Shown: positions 15,365 through 22,797 of the stretch, piece after piece
Position numbering within the stretch: position 1 is the first letter of the stretch
How the letters are laid out: each line of letters starts with the position of its first letter
NCBI GenBank assembly: GCA_013348725.1
Contig: CP054689.1
Coordinates: 1,910,501-1,974,500 of the forward strand
DNA: 64,000 bases
Reading direction: 5' to 3'
Origin: Ectothiorhodospiraceae bacterium 2226
GTDB lineage: Bacteria; Pseudomonadota; Gammaproteobacteria; GCA-013348725
The notes under the pieces: generated by a model
Database searches by the model: none
Told to the model about the DNA's origin: nothing
What the model saw: only the letters and a program-made list of their open reading frames with translations
Translations under genes and position numbers: made by a program

Positions 15365-16369
15365 TCAGCACAGAGCCTCGGTCCAGCGCGGCGGGTCCAG
15401 TTCCAGGCCGGAGGGCAGCGGGGCGTCGGCCCGCAACAGCCAGTGCGCGATGTCCGCCAGCACGACCTCGGCCTGCAGGTCTCGTGTCAGCAGATGGTAG
15501 CCCTCGGGATAGAACGCAAGGCGCGCGGGGGTGTGGGCGGGCAGCGCGCGCAGGAAGTGGCAGGTCGGGCCGGGCGGGATGATCTCGTCGCGCGCGCCGT
15601 ACAGGATCAGGGTCGGCAGGTTTAGCTGCGCCGCGCTCGCCGCCGCGGCGTCCATCAGGTTCACCATGCCATGAATGGCGTCGACCCGCGTGCGGCGGAT
15701 GATCAGGGGATCGTCGCGCAGGGCCTGCAGCATCTCGGCGTTGTCCGACGCCGTGATGCGCAGCCCCGCGCCGGTCACGGTCAGGCCCGGCGCAACGCGC
15801 ACCAGCGTACCGAGCAGCAGGCGCTGCAGCGGGTTCATGCTGGCGCGGCCCCACACGGCCGGCGCCGCCAGCACCAGGCCGTCCACCGACGCCTGCTGCT
15901 CGGTGGCGCTGATCAGTGCCACCGCGCCGCCCATGCTCTCGCCCATCAGGTACACCGGCAGCCCCGGATGGCGCGCGCGCAGCAGGTCGATCACCGTGCG
16001 CGCATCGGCCGCCAGGCGGCGGTGGTCGGTCCACAACCCGCGGAACGGCGCGGCGCCGAAGCCGCGTTGATCGTAGGCATAGGTGATGATGCCATGGCGG
16101 GCGAGGTATTCCCCGGTGGGGGCGTAGGCGCGGGCGTGATCGTTGAAGCCGTGCAGGCCGAGCAGCACCGCGCGCGGCGCACCCGCGGGCTGCCATACCC
16201 GCAGCGGCAGTGCGACCCCGTCGCGCATCACGACGTCGGCTTCGTTCAGTGCCGGCTCCTGCACGGCGGGCAACAGCGGCGTGTGCTGCACCGCGCCGCA
16301 GGCGGCGAGGGTGCCCACGGCCACGACAGCCGCCCCGGTCAGCAGGACGCCGCGATGTACTCGGCGCAT
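15365..16369 (-). CDS. alpha/beta hydrolase lipoprotein (monoacylglycerol-lipase-like)
   Basis: A 334-residue serine hydrolase of the lysophospholipase/monoacylglycerol lipase group. Residues 1-24 form a lipoprotein signal ending in TLAAC, with Cys24 to be lipidated. The catalytic serine lies in GESMGGAVAL (about residue 148), the acid in YGARDEIIP (about 263) and the histidine in EGYHLLTRD (about 295). YDQRGFGAAP marks the family. It is close to the protein at 18283-19383 over its whole length (GARDEIIP, YDQRGFGA, GESMGGA), so the two are paralogues only about 1.9 kb apart. The probable substrate is lipid esters at the envelope, inferred from family only. Confidence 0.88.
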   Translation of the reverse strand: MRRVHRGVLLTGAAVVAVGTLAACGAVQHTPLLPAVQEPALNEADVVMRDGVALPLRVWQPAGAPRAVLLGLHGFNDHARAYAPTGEYLARHGIITYAYDQRGFGAAPFRGLWTDHRRLAADARTVIDLLRARHPGLPVYLMGESMGGAVALISATEQQASVDGLVLAAPAVWGRASMNPLQRLLLGTLVRVAPGLTVTGAGLRITASDNAEMLQALRDDPLIIRRTRVDAIHGMVNLMDAAAASAAQLNLPTLILYGARDEIIPPGPTCHFLRALPAHTPARLAFYPEGYHLLTRDLQAEVVLADIAHWLLRADAPLPSGLELDPPRWTEALC

Positions 16370-16438
16370 AGGCGCAGTCTGGGTGGGTGCGCCGGGAGGC
16401 GCAAGTGTTCGGGCGCTTTCTTCTCGCCCTACCGGCTT

Positions 16439-16448
16439 CTAGCCTTAC
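16439..16448 (+). promoter_or_regulatory. candidate sigma-S-like -10 element
   Basis: CTAGCCTTAC, 98 nt before the PfpI start at 16546. It is nearly identical to the element at 12506. Confidence 0.35.
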
Positions 16449-16545
16449 TGGACGTGCGGGCGGGGCGGTTTATGCCCGCCGCGCCGCATCTCGCCATGGA
16501 GGGCGGGCACTAAGCGATTCGTCGAATCACACAAGGAGGTGCACG

Positions 16546-17088
16546 ATGGAGCGAAGCCTGCAGGGCAAGCGCGTGGCGATGCTGTTCACCGACGGCGTGT
16601 AGGAGGTTGAGTACACCCGCCCACGCGAGACCTTCGAGGCGCTGGGGGCCGCGGTGGAGGTGCTATCTCCCAAGGGCAGCGGCGAGCAGATCCAGGGCTT
16701 CGATCACCTGACGCCCGATCAGACCTTTCAGGCCGACCGTCACGTCGGCGAAGCCGCGCCGGAGGACTACGATGCGCTGGTGCTGCCGGGCGGGGTGGCC
16801 AACCCCGACATGCTGCGCCTGAGCGAGGCGGCGGTCAGCTTCGTGCGCCGCTTCGCACAAAGCGGTAAGCCGCTGGCCGCCATTTGTCACGGACCGTGGC
16901 TGCTGATCGATGCGGGCGTGGCCGAGGGTAAGCAGATGACCAGCTGGCCCACGCTGCGCAAGGACCTCGAGAATGCCGGCGCGCGCTGGGTGGACGAGCA
17001 GGTGGTGGTGGACGGTAACCTCATCACCAGCCGCAAGCCGGATGATCTGAAGGCATTCGGCGAGCGTATCGTGCACGCGATGCAGTAG
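16546..17088 (+). pseudogene. DJ-1/PfpI family protein, interrupted by an in-frame amber codon
   Basis: A gene of normal length (181 codons with the interrupted codon) for a PfpI-type protein of the DJ-1 superfamily. The first 18 codons (ending MLFTDGV) are followed at 16600-16602 by TAG, where the family has a glutamate or glutamine, and the frame then continues without a shift: EVEYTRPRETFEALGA and so on. The nucleophile elbow is intact (AICHGPWLLIDAG, cysteine at about codon 124), as are the ribosome-binding site and the C-terminal half. The frame is otherwise open and unbiased. It may be a very recent pseudogene, a readthrough gene or a sequencing error. A restart at the GTG/ATG after the stop (e.g. 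16654) would lose the first strand. Confidence 0.75.
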
Positions 17089-17127
17089 GTCGCCGGGGGC
17101 GTCGCGCGTCGCGACGCGACGCCTCCG

Positions 17128-17793
17128 CTACTTGCCTTCGATGTAGCGCGCGTCGTCGAAGGTGATCACCCAGTCGGGCCGGTATACCACCAGCGCGGTG
17201 ATCAACATGCCGTTGAAGAAGCCTTCCGTGAGCACCATGAGCGGCACGTACACGCCGTACTCGTAGCCGATGCGGCCGAGTTCGTACACGCCCGCCCAGT
17301 GGAGGGTGCCGATCACCAGTGCCACGGTCGCGCCCATGGCGAGCACGGCGGCACCGAAGCCGCACAGGTAGACGTACACGAAGAAGTGCGTAGGGAGCCA
17401 CCGCTCCACCACACGCAGGACCAGCAGGCTGACCGTGGCGGGCACCACCGCCATCAGCAGCGCGTTCAGCGAGAAGGTTTCCACCCCGCTCTGCCCAAAC
17501 AGCGTCACACCCGCCAGCACCAGCGTCAGGCCGACGATCGCCAGGTGCCAGCCGAACATGAGAACCATCACGGTGGCGCCGAGGTAATGGAATTGCAGCC
17601 CCGGCGTCATGCCGGCGCTCAGGCTCCACAACAGCATGAGCGCCACGCAGGCGGCCAGGAACACGTTCTGCCGGAAACCGGCCTGGAGCAAGTGCCAGGG
17701 CGCATAGCGTGCCGCGAACAGCAGGATGGGCAGAAACAGCAGATGGGCCCACCACAGCAGGCCGCCCGGCAGCAGGTCGTCCGGGAGGTTCAA
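17128..17793 (-). CDS. CbiM-like energy-coupling membrane protein (COG3235 type)
   Basis: A 221-residue integral membrane protein with about six to seven hydrophobic helices. It resembles the predicted CbiM/NikM-related membrane proteins of COG3235: an N-terminal WWAHLLFLPILLFAARY helix, the FHYLGATVMVLMFGWHLA helix pair with conserved histidine, and HFFVYVYLCGFGAA. True CbiM carries an N-terminal metal-binding loop beginning MH; that loop is not seen here. The start is TTG at 17793, overlapping the stop of the DksA-like gene (TTGA), so translation is coupled. Its substrate is unknown. Confidence 0.7.
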   Translation of the reverse strand: MNLPDDLLPGGLLWWAHLLFLPILLFAARYAPWHLLQAGFRQNVFLAACVALMLLWSLSAGMTPGLQFHYLGATVMVLMFGWHLAIVGLTLVLAGVTLFGQSGVETFSLNALLMAVVPATVSLLVLRVVERWLPTHFFVYVYLCGFGAAVLAMGATVALVIGTLHWAGVYELGRIGYEYGVYVPLMVLTEGFFNGMLITALVVYRPDWVITFDDARYIEGK

Positions 17794-18155
17794 TGCGCTC
17801 TCCCGCGGCGCATGCGGCGCTCGGCCTCACGTGCGCACGCGGTGCAGGTGGTGGCGGCCGGGTCGGCCTCGAGCCGCGCCGGTTCGATGGCTTCGCCGCA
17901 GCCTTCGCACTCCCCGTAACGGCCCAGGGCATGGCGGTGCAGGGCGTGGCGGGCACGTTCGGCGAGGCGGCGGCTGTGCGCGGCCTGGGCGTGCTGCAGC
18001 TGGACGGTGTCGAGATCGGCCACACGGCCGGTGCAGGTCAGCTCCTGTTCCGGCATGGCGGTGGAGGGCGCCGGCAGCGCCTCCTCGGCCCCCTCGTCGG
18101 CGGCCTGACGGCGCAGGCGTTCCAGCAAGTGCTCGAGGTTCGGCGGTTGCGGCAT
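17790..18155 (-). CDS. DksA/TraR-type zinc-finger protein
   Basis: A 121-residue protein with the DksA/TraR zinc finger: CEGCGE (about residues 86-91) and CTACAREAERR (about 107-117), giving the four-cysteine C4 site. The helical N-terminal part (about residues 5-80) is shorter than in DksA but similar to TraR-like and YbiI-type relatives. These bind RNA polymerase in the secondary channel or are of unknown target. The ATG at 18155 is chosen because earlier residues are out of family. It is translationally coupled with the following membrane protein gene. Confidence 0.85.
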   Translation of the reverse strand: MPQPPNLEHLLERLRRQAADEGAEEALPAPSTAMPEQELTCTGRVADLDTVQLQHAQAAHSRRLAERARHALHRHALGRYGECEGCGEAIEPARLEADPAATTCTACAREAERRMRRGRAH

Positions 18156-18282
18156 GATCTCCCCCCAGACTGCCGTCGCGGTGCTCGCGCGCTCAACATC
18201 GGGCGGCGCGGAGGGGCGGGCGCGGCGCCGGCCCCTGTTTGACGTATACACGCGATGTCTGCGCGCCGCAACGCGCCGCCGT

Positions 18283-19383
18283 TCAGCAGAAGGTGGGGGA
18301 ACCGCCGTCCGCCGCTTCCTGGCCGGAGGGCAGCGGTGAGCCCGGGTCGCCGATCCAGGCCCCGATGTCCTCCAGCACCACGGGCCCCTGCAGGTCGCGC
18401 GTGAGCATGTGGTAGCCGTCGGGGTAGTAGGCCAGGCGCCAGCGCGGTCCCGGATCGCGCGGAAGCGTGGCGATCATGTGACAGGTCGGGCGCTTGGGGA
18501 TGATCTCGTCGCGCGCGCCATACAGGATCAACGCCGGTGCCTTGAGCTTGCGCGCGGAGGCCAGCGCTTCGTCCATCAGCGTCACGATGCCGTTGAGGGC
18601 GTCGATGCGGGTCTGCTTGATGACCAGCGGGTCGCGGCCCTGCTCGCGCAGCATGGCGATATTGTCCGACGGGGTGATGCTCAGTCCGCGCCCGGTCACC
18701 TCGCGTTCGGGCAGCAGGCGGGAGACCACCCACAGGGCGGCGCGCTGGAAGGGGTTCATGGTAGTACGCGCCCACACCGCCGGCGCGATCAGGATGGCGC
18801 CGTCCACGTCGGGCGCGTCCGCACGGCTCAGCGTGGTGATGAGCACCGCGCCGCCCATGCTCTCGCCCATCACGAACAGCGGCAGATCGGGGTACTCGAC
18901 CTGCAACAGGCCGATCATCTGCTGCGCGTCGTAGACCAGGGCCTCGGTGCCAGCCCATTCGCCGCGCGTGGCGGTGGCACCGAAGCCGCGCTGATCATAC
19001 GCGTAGGTGATGGCGCCGTATTGGGCGAGGTGCGGCCCCACATTGCGGAACGCGTTGTGATAATCGTTGAAGCCGTGCAGGGCGAGCACCACGGCCGTGG
19101 GCGCCCCCTGCGGGCGCCAGGTGGCCAAGGGCAGTTCGTAGCTGTCCGGCATGATGGCGTAATCGCGGTGGAGCACCGGCTCGCCCTTGCCCTGAGGCGG
19201 CAGCTTGGCGCTGGTGCCGCACCCCTGCAGCAGCAGGGGCAGGGCCGCCGCGGCCAATACCGCCGCGAGCAGGAGCACACGCCACCGGCGCAGCCCCACC
19301 CAGCGGCGGCGGGTCCCACGGGCAGTGCGGGCGTCGTGTGTGAGGTCGGCCTGGGTCGGGCTCGGGATGTTGATCTTGGACAT
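18283..19383 (-). CDS. alpha/beta hydrolase lipoprotein (paralogue of 15365-16369)
   Basis: A 366-residue serine hydrolase with the same catalytic motifs as the earlier one: GESMGGAVLIT (serine at about 178), YGARDEIIP (about 293) and DGYHMLTRD (about 325). The N-terminus is unusual: a hydrophilic stretch of about 30 residues precedes the hydrophobic segment (LLLAAVLAAAALPLLL), which ends in QGC, with Cys55 a possible lipid-modification site. The long lead means either a start further downstream or a non-lipoprotein anchor. About 40 percent of the sequence looks shared with the neighbouring paralogue by eye. No partner gene shares its operon. Confidence 0.86.
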   Translation of the reverse strand: MSKINIPSPTQADLTHDARTARGTRRRWVGLRRWRVLLLAAVLAAAALPLLLQGCGTSAKLPPQGKGEPVLHRDYAIMPDSYELPLATWRPQGAPTAVVLALHGFNDYHNAFRNVGPHLAQYGAITYAYDQRGFGATATRGEWAGTEALVYDAQQMIGLLQVEYPDLPLFVMGESMGGAVLITTLSRADAPDVDGAILIAPAVWARTTMNPFQRAALWVVSRLLPEREVTGRGLSITPSDNIAMLREQGRDPLVIKQTRIDALNGIVTLMDEALASARKLKAPALILYGARDEIIPKRPTCHMIATLPRDPGPRWRLAYYPDGYHMLTRDLQGPVVLEDIGAWIGDPGSPLPSGQEAADGGSPTFC

Positions 19384-19503
19384 GCTGCTTATCCTCCCCG
19401 GAGGCTGCGCAGAATATCACGGGCCTCCCTCTGCTATCGTTCGTTCGAGCAAGACCTTCATCCCACATTGCACATTCGCGCGCTCGGAGGGCGCCGCCGC
19501 CGT

Positions 19504-20205
19504 ATGAACACCTTCGACATGGGCAAGCACGCGCGCGGCAGTCGCTTGAGCCAGCTTGGCGAACTGCTGCTGTTTCTCCTGGTGATCTTCCCCGTGGTGG
19601 CCGCGATGATGGTGTTGCTGCGCCCGAGCGAGCTCACCTTCACCACAGTGGCGCTGCATACCATCGTGCTGCAGTCGGTGTTGCTGGCCGTGGCGGTCGG
19701 GCTGGTGCGCTGGCGCGGCGAGCCGCTGGCGGCCCTGGGGCTGCGCTTCGGCCGCTATTGGCGCGAGGTCCAGTGGGGGGTGCTGCTGTTTGCGCCGATG
19801 TACGTGGGCGCCGCGCTGCTGGAGGCCCTGCTGCGCGAGGCCGGGCTCAGCGGCCTGGACGCGCCGCCCTCGTTTCTGGTGCCGGTGGGCCCGGAGGAGA
19901 TGCTGCTGGCGCTGGTGTTCCTGGTGGTGGTGGCGATCGCCGAGGAGGTGGTGTTCCGCGGCTATCTGCTGTTGCGCCTGCGGGTGGTGCTGGGGAGCCC
20001 GGTCGGAGCGGTCATCGTGGGCTCGATCATCTTCGCGCTGGGTCACGGTTATCAAGGTGGTGCCGGCGTGGTCACCATCGGCGCGGTGGGCGCCGTGCTC
20101 GCCCTGGTGTACCTCTGGCGTGGCAGCCTGGTCGCGCCCATGGTGATGCACTTTCTGCAGAATTTCCTCGGTATCGTGGTGATGCCGCTCGCCGTGCCCT
20201 CCTGA
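19504..20205 (+). CDS. CPBP family intramembrane metalloprotease
   Basis: A 233-residue membrane protein of the CPBP/Abi family. It carries the conserved motifs EEVVFRG (about residues 154-160; glutamates plus arginine), HGYQGG (about 180) and HFLQNF near the C-terminus (about 215), which together build the metal site of type-II CAAX prenyl-protease-like enzymes. About six hydrophobic helices are visible. Some members process or degrade membrane peptides, while many have unknown roles. The ATG at 19504 starts just after a region rich in glycine and alanine. Confidence 0.85.
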   Translation: MNTFDMGKHARGSRLSQLGELLLFLLVIFPVVAAMMVLLRPSELTFTTVALHTIVLQSVLLAVAVGLVRWRGEPLAALGLRFGRYWREVQWGVLLFAPMYVGAALLEALLREAGLSGLDAPPSFLVPVGPEEMLLALVFLVVVAIAEEVVFRGYLLLRLRVVLGSPVGAVIVGSIIFALGHGYQGGAGVVTIGAVGAVLALVYLWRGSLVAPMVMHFLQNFLGIVVMPLAVPS

Positions 20206-20439
20206 GGTTCGTCGTGTTTTTGACACCCCCCCATCCCTCTCCTATAACCAGCTAACGGCATACGGCCTAGCATGACCGCGGGACAAGGATGTCCCACCGG
20301 CGTCGGACCTCCGGTTCACGCCAAGCGGTTCTACCGCGCGGCCGATGCCTGCCGCAGGGCATCGCGGCACGTCGAGGCCGGGGGCGCGCTGTCGGCGCGC
20401 CGCCGGCCACACGCTCCCAAAGCACAAGGAGGTGCTTGG
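20206..20439. other. intergenic leader with hairpins, no gene
   Basis: This 234-bp gap precedes the DUF3618-type stress operon. It contains GGGACA-AGGA-TGTCCC (20280-20295), GATGCC-TGCCGCA-GGCATC (about 20343-20361) and a further GC-rich stem near 20380-20400. CTAGCATG at 20267-20274 weakly resembles the CTAG -10 elements found before other stress genes in this window. No coding region was found. AAGGAGG just before 20440 is the ribosome-binding site of the next gene. Confidence 0.5.
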
Positions 20440-21252
20440 ATGGCACAATCCCCACACGGACCCGGGCGCCCCCCGGAGTCCGGCAGCAGTCGTTCGCCCC
20501 GAGGACTCGAGGGCGGCGGCGCCTCCCCCGAGACCGATACCGACGTCCAGATGCGCGCTGCCCGCGCCCACCCTCATCCCCAACAGGCCGATTCCGGCGC
20601 CGAGGCCGCCGGTCGCGAGATGCGCGAGCAGGCCGAGCGCATCGGGCAGCAGGCGTCCCAACAGGCGCGCGCCCTGGTCGATGAGCAGAAGGGCGTGGTG
20701 GCCCGCGAGGTGCACGGTTTGGCCGACGCGCTGCACCGCACGGCGCAGCAGTTGGGTGAGCAGGAGCACCGTCCCCTGTCGAGCTACGTGGAACGCGCCG
20801 CACAGGGCCTCGACCACCTCGCGGAGAATCTCGAAGGGCGTAGCGGCGAGAGCCTGTTGCACCAGGCGCAGGACTACGCTCGTCGGCAGCCGGCAATGTT
20901 CATCGGCGGTGCCGTGGCGGCAGGTTTGATGCTGTCGCGGTTTCTGAAGAGCAGCCGCCAGGATCAGGCTATGCGGGGAAGTGGCGCAGGCCATGGGCCC
21001 GAACGGTCCGGCGCCCATCAGTCCCACGGCCCACAGTCCCGCGGCCATCAAGCCAGCCATCACGCCAGCAGCCAGCCGCCCGGTGCGCCGTTGCCAACGG
21101 AGCGCGCGGGCAAGCGGGACGAACTGCCGCGGCCGGGCGCCAGCGAGGCCCGGCCCGCCGGTCGCGCCTCCGAGGCGGCGGGCAAGCCCCGTCGCGGACC
21201 CAGCGGCACATCAACCAGCAAGACTCCGGGAGGTACCGATGAAGGAAGATAA
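20440..21252 (+). CDS. hypothetical envelope-stress protein with one membrane helix
   Basis: A 270-residue hydrophilic protein with a single hydrophobic segment (about residues 150-170; PAMFIGGAVAAGLMLSRFL). Before it lies a long glutamine- and alanine-rich amphipathic helix (residues 60-140), and after it a disordered glycine/serine/histidine-rich tail that ends in a basic region. The layout resembles other proteins in DUF3618/holin operons: a cytoplasmic coiled coil, a membrane anchor and a low-complexity end. There are no cysteines or enzyme motifs. The gene overlaps the next start by 14 nt. The function is unknown. Confidence 0.65.
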   Translation: MAQSPHGPGRPPESGSSRSPRGLEGGGASPETDTDVQMRAARAHPHPQQADSGAEAAGREMREQAERIGQQASQQARALVDEQKGVVAREVHGLADALHRTAQQLGEQEHRPLSSYVERAAQGLDHLAENLEGRSGESLLHQAQDYARRQPAMFIGGAVAAGLMLSRFLKSSRQDQAMRGSGAGHGPERSGAHQSHGPQSRGHQASHHASSQPPGAPLPTERAGKRDELPRPGASEARPAGRASEAAGKPRRGPSGTSTSKTPGGTDEGR

Positions 21253-21631
21253 GTCCTTCGCGACGCTATTTACCGACCTCAGCGACGAGACCTTCGCGCT
21301 GGTGCGCAAGGAGGTGGAACTCGCCAAGGTTGAAATCTCCGAGAAGGTCGAGCAGGCCCAACGCGGCGTCACCTCGATGGCGGCGGGCGCGTTCGTCGCC
21401 TACGCCGGTTTCCTTGTGTTGCTGTGGGCGCTCACGGCGGGACTGCATGTCTGGGTCGGGTTTGAGCAGCCGTGGGTCGCGCCGTTGATCGTCGGGCTGG
21501 TGGTGCTTGCCATCGGTATCGGCATGCTGACCAAGGGGCGGCGCAACCTCAGCGCCGAGCGTTTGGAACCGCGGCGCACGGAAGCGTCGCTGCGCCGTGA
21601 CGCCGACCTGGCCAAGGAGCACGTGCGATGA
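21239..21631 (+). CDS. phage-holin-like (PF07332-type) envelope protein
   Basis: A 130-residue protein with a charged N-terminal helix (FALVRKEVELAKVEISEKVEQA, residues about 19-40) and two hydrophobic helices (about 50-75 and 81-100). The FALVRKEVELAKVE motif is typical of the actinobacterial holin-X-like family, which despite its name is chromosomal and not a lysis gene; no prophage is present. It is expected in the cytoplasmic membrane. The start ATG at 21239 follows GGGAGG. It is the middle gene of a three-gene operon with overlapping ends on both sides. Confidence 0.75.
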   Translation: MKEDKSFATLFTDLSDETFALVRKEVELAKVEISEKVEQAQRGVTSMAAGAFVAYAGFLVLLWALTAGLHVWVGFEQPWVAPLIVGLVVLAIGIGMLTKGRRNLSAERLEPRRTEASLRRDADLAKEHVR

Positions 21632-22446
21632 AGAGCAACGGCAACGGTCGCAGCGCGGCCGAGATCGAAGCGGAGATCTCCCACACCCGTGCCGAGATGC
21701 ACGAAACTCTGGACGCCATTCAGCGCAAGCTCTCGCCCGGGCAAGTGCTCGACGAAGCTCTGCATTACCTGCGCGACGGCCCCGGCGACTATTTCACCCA
21801 GCTCGGCGAATCGGTGAAGCGCAACCCTCTGCCGGTGGCCATGCTCGGCCTCAGCATGGGCTGGCTGGCGTTGGCGAGCCGCGCGGACCAGGGCGGCTAC
21901 ACCGGGGCGGGCGTCACCCGCAGTTGGGGCAAGGCCTCCGGCGGCACGGGCGAGAAGATGGGCGACATGGGCGAGCGCGCCGGTGAGCTGGGCACGCGCA
22001 TGGGCGAACAGGTTGGCGAACTGGGCGAACGCGCCCAGCAGGCCGGTGAGGATCTGCGCCACACGCTGGAGGACGTGGGGCAGCGCGGGCGGCGGGGTCT
22101 GCACCAGGCGCGCGATCAAGCCACCCGCTGGCGCGAGGAGATGCGCGGCCAGGGCATGCGGGCGCGCCAAGGCATCGAGCACCTGTTTCAGGAGCAGCCG
22201 TTATTGCTCGGGCTGCTGGGCGTCGCCGCTGGCGCCGCCTTGGGTGCGGCGCTGCCGGCCTCGCGTCAGGAGGATGAGCTGATGGGCGATGCAGCCGACC
22301 AATGGCGCGAACGTGCCAAGGCGTTCGGCGAGGAGCAGGTGGAGAAGGTGCAGAACGTGGTGGAGGAAGCCGGCGCCGCGGGTGCCGACGAGGCCCGCCG
22401 CGAACTCGGTGCCGACAGCGGTTCGCCGCCGACCCAGGCACACTGA
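21628..22446 (+). CDS. DUF3618 membrane-associated protein
   Basis: A 272-residue protein with the DUF3618 signature at the N-terminus (EIEAEISHTRAEMHETLDAI, residues 12-31) and a hydrophobic segment after KRNPLPVAMLGLSMGWLALA (about residues 70-90). A long repetitive glycine-, glutamate- and alanine-rich helix follows (GEKMGDMGERAGELGTRMGE, with an approximately heptad to octad rhythm up to 150), and a second hydrophobic stretch (about 195-213). The last part is acidic. Proteins of this family are widely found next to holin-X-like genes, with unknown function and probable envelope stress roles. It is coupled to the previous gene by an ATGA overlap. Confidence 0.8.
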   Translation: MKSNGNGRSAAEIEAEISHTRAEMHETLDAIQRKLSPGQVLDEALHYLRDGPGDYFTQLGESVKRNPLPVAMLGLSMGWLALASRADQGGYTGAGVTRSWGKASGGTGEKMGDMGERAGELGTRMGEQVGELGERAQQAGEDLRHTLEDVGQRGRRGLHQARDQATRWREEMRGQGMRARQGIEHLFQEQPLLLGLLGVAAGAALGAALPASRQEDELMGDAADQWRERAKAFGEEQVEKVQNVVEEAGAAGADEARRELGADSGSPPTQAH

Positions 22447-22521
22447 CCGCCCTGCGGCGATGGGGGCGGCGCTGTCGCCCCCTTGGTTCGCTCGCTTCAT
22501 CGAGACAACGGAAAAAGAAGA

Positions 22522-22680
22522 ATGGATGTCGGGTTGCTGTTGATCGTCGCCTTGGTTCTCGTGCTGCTCGGCGCCCTGCCCATGTGGCCCTACAGCGCGC
22601 GCTGGGGCTACATGCCCGGCGGCGTGATCGCGGCGTTCCTGCTGATGGTCGTCGTCCTGGTGGCGCTCGGGCAGCTGTAG
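22522..22680 (+). CDS. DUF3309 small membrane protein
   Basis: A 52-residue peptide starting at ATG 22522: MDVGLLLIVALVLVLLGALP then WPYSARWGYMPGG and a final hydrophobic stretch. It matches DUF3309, a family of small membrane proteins with a central W-P-Y/H-S-R-W-G-Y motif. Its function is unknown. It follows the DUF3618 gene by about 75 bp in the same direction. Confidence 0.8.
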   Translation: MDVGLLLIVALVLVLLGALPMWPYSARWGYMPGGVIAAFLLMVVVLVALGQL

Positions 22681-22797
22681 CGGTCGGTCCGCCGCCGCCT
22701 CTTCGGTCAGTTGACGAGGCGGCACAGGCACGGTATTGGTGTGAGACGTACCGCCCCGCTGCGAGGGCGGATATTGGGCCGCCAAAAGGATAACGAC

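Noticed and set aside
21239-21631. Prophage lysis gene
   Set aside because: The holin-like family is chromosomal and envelope-related; no phage genes are adjacent.
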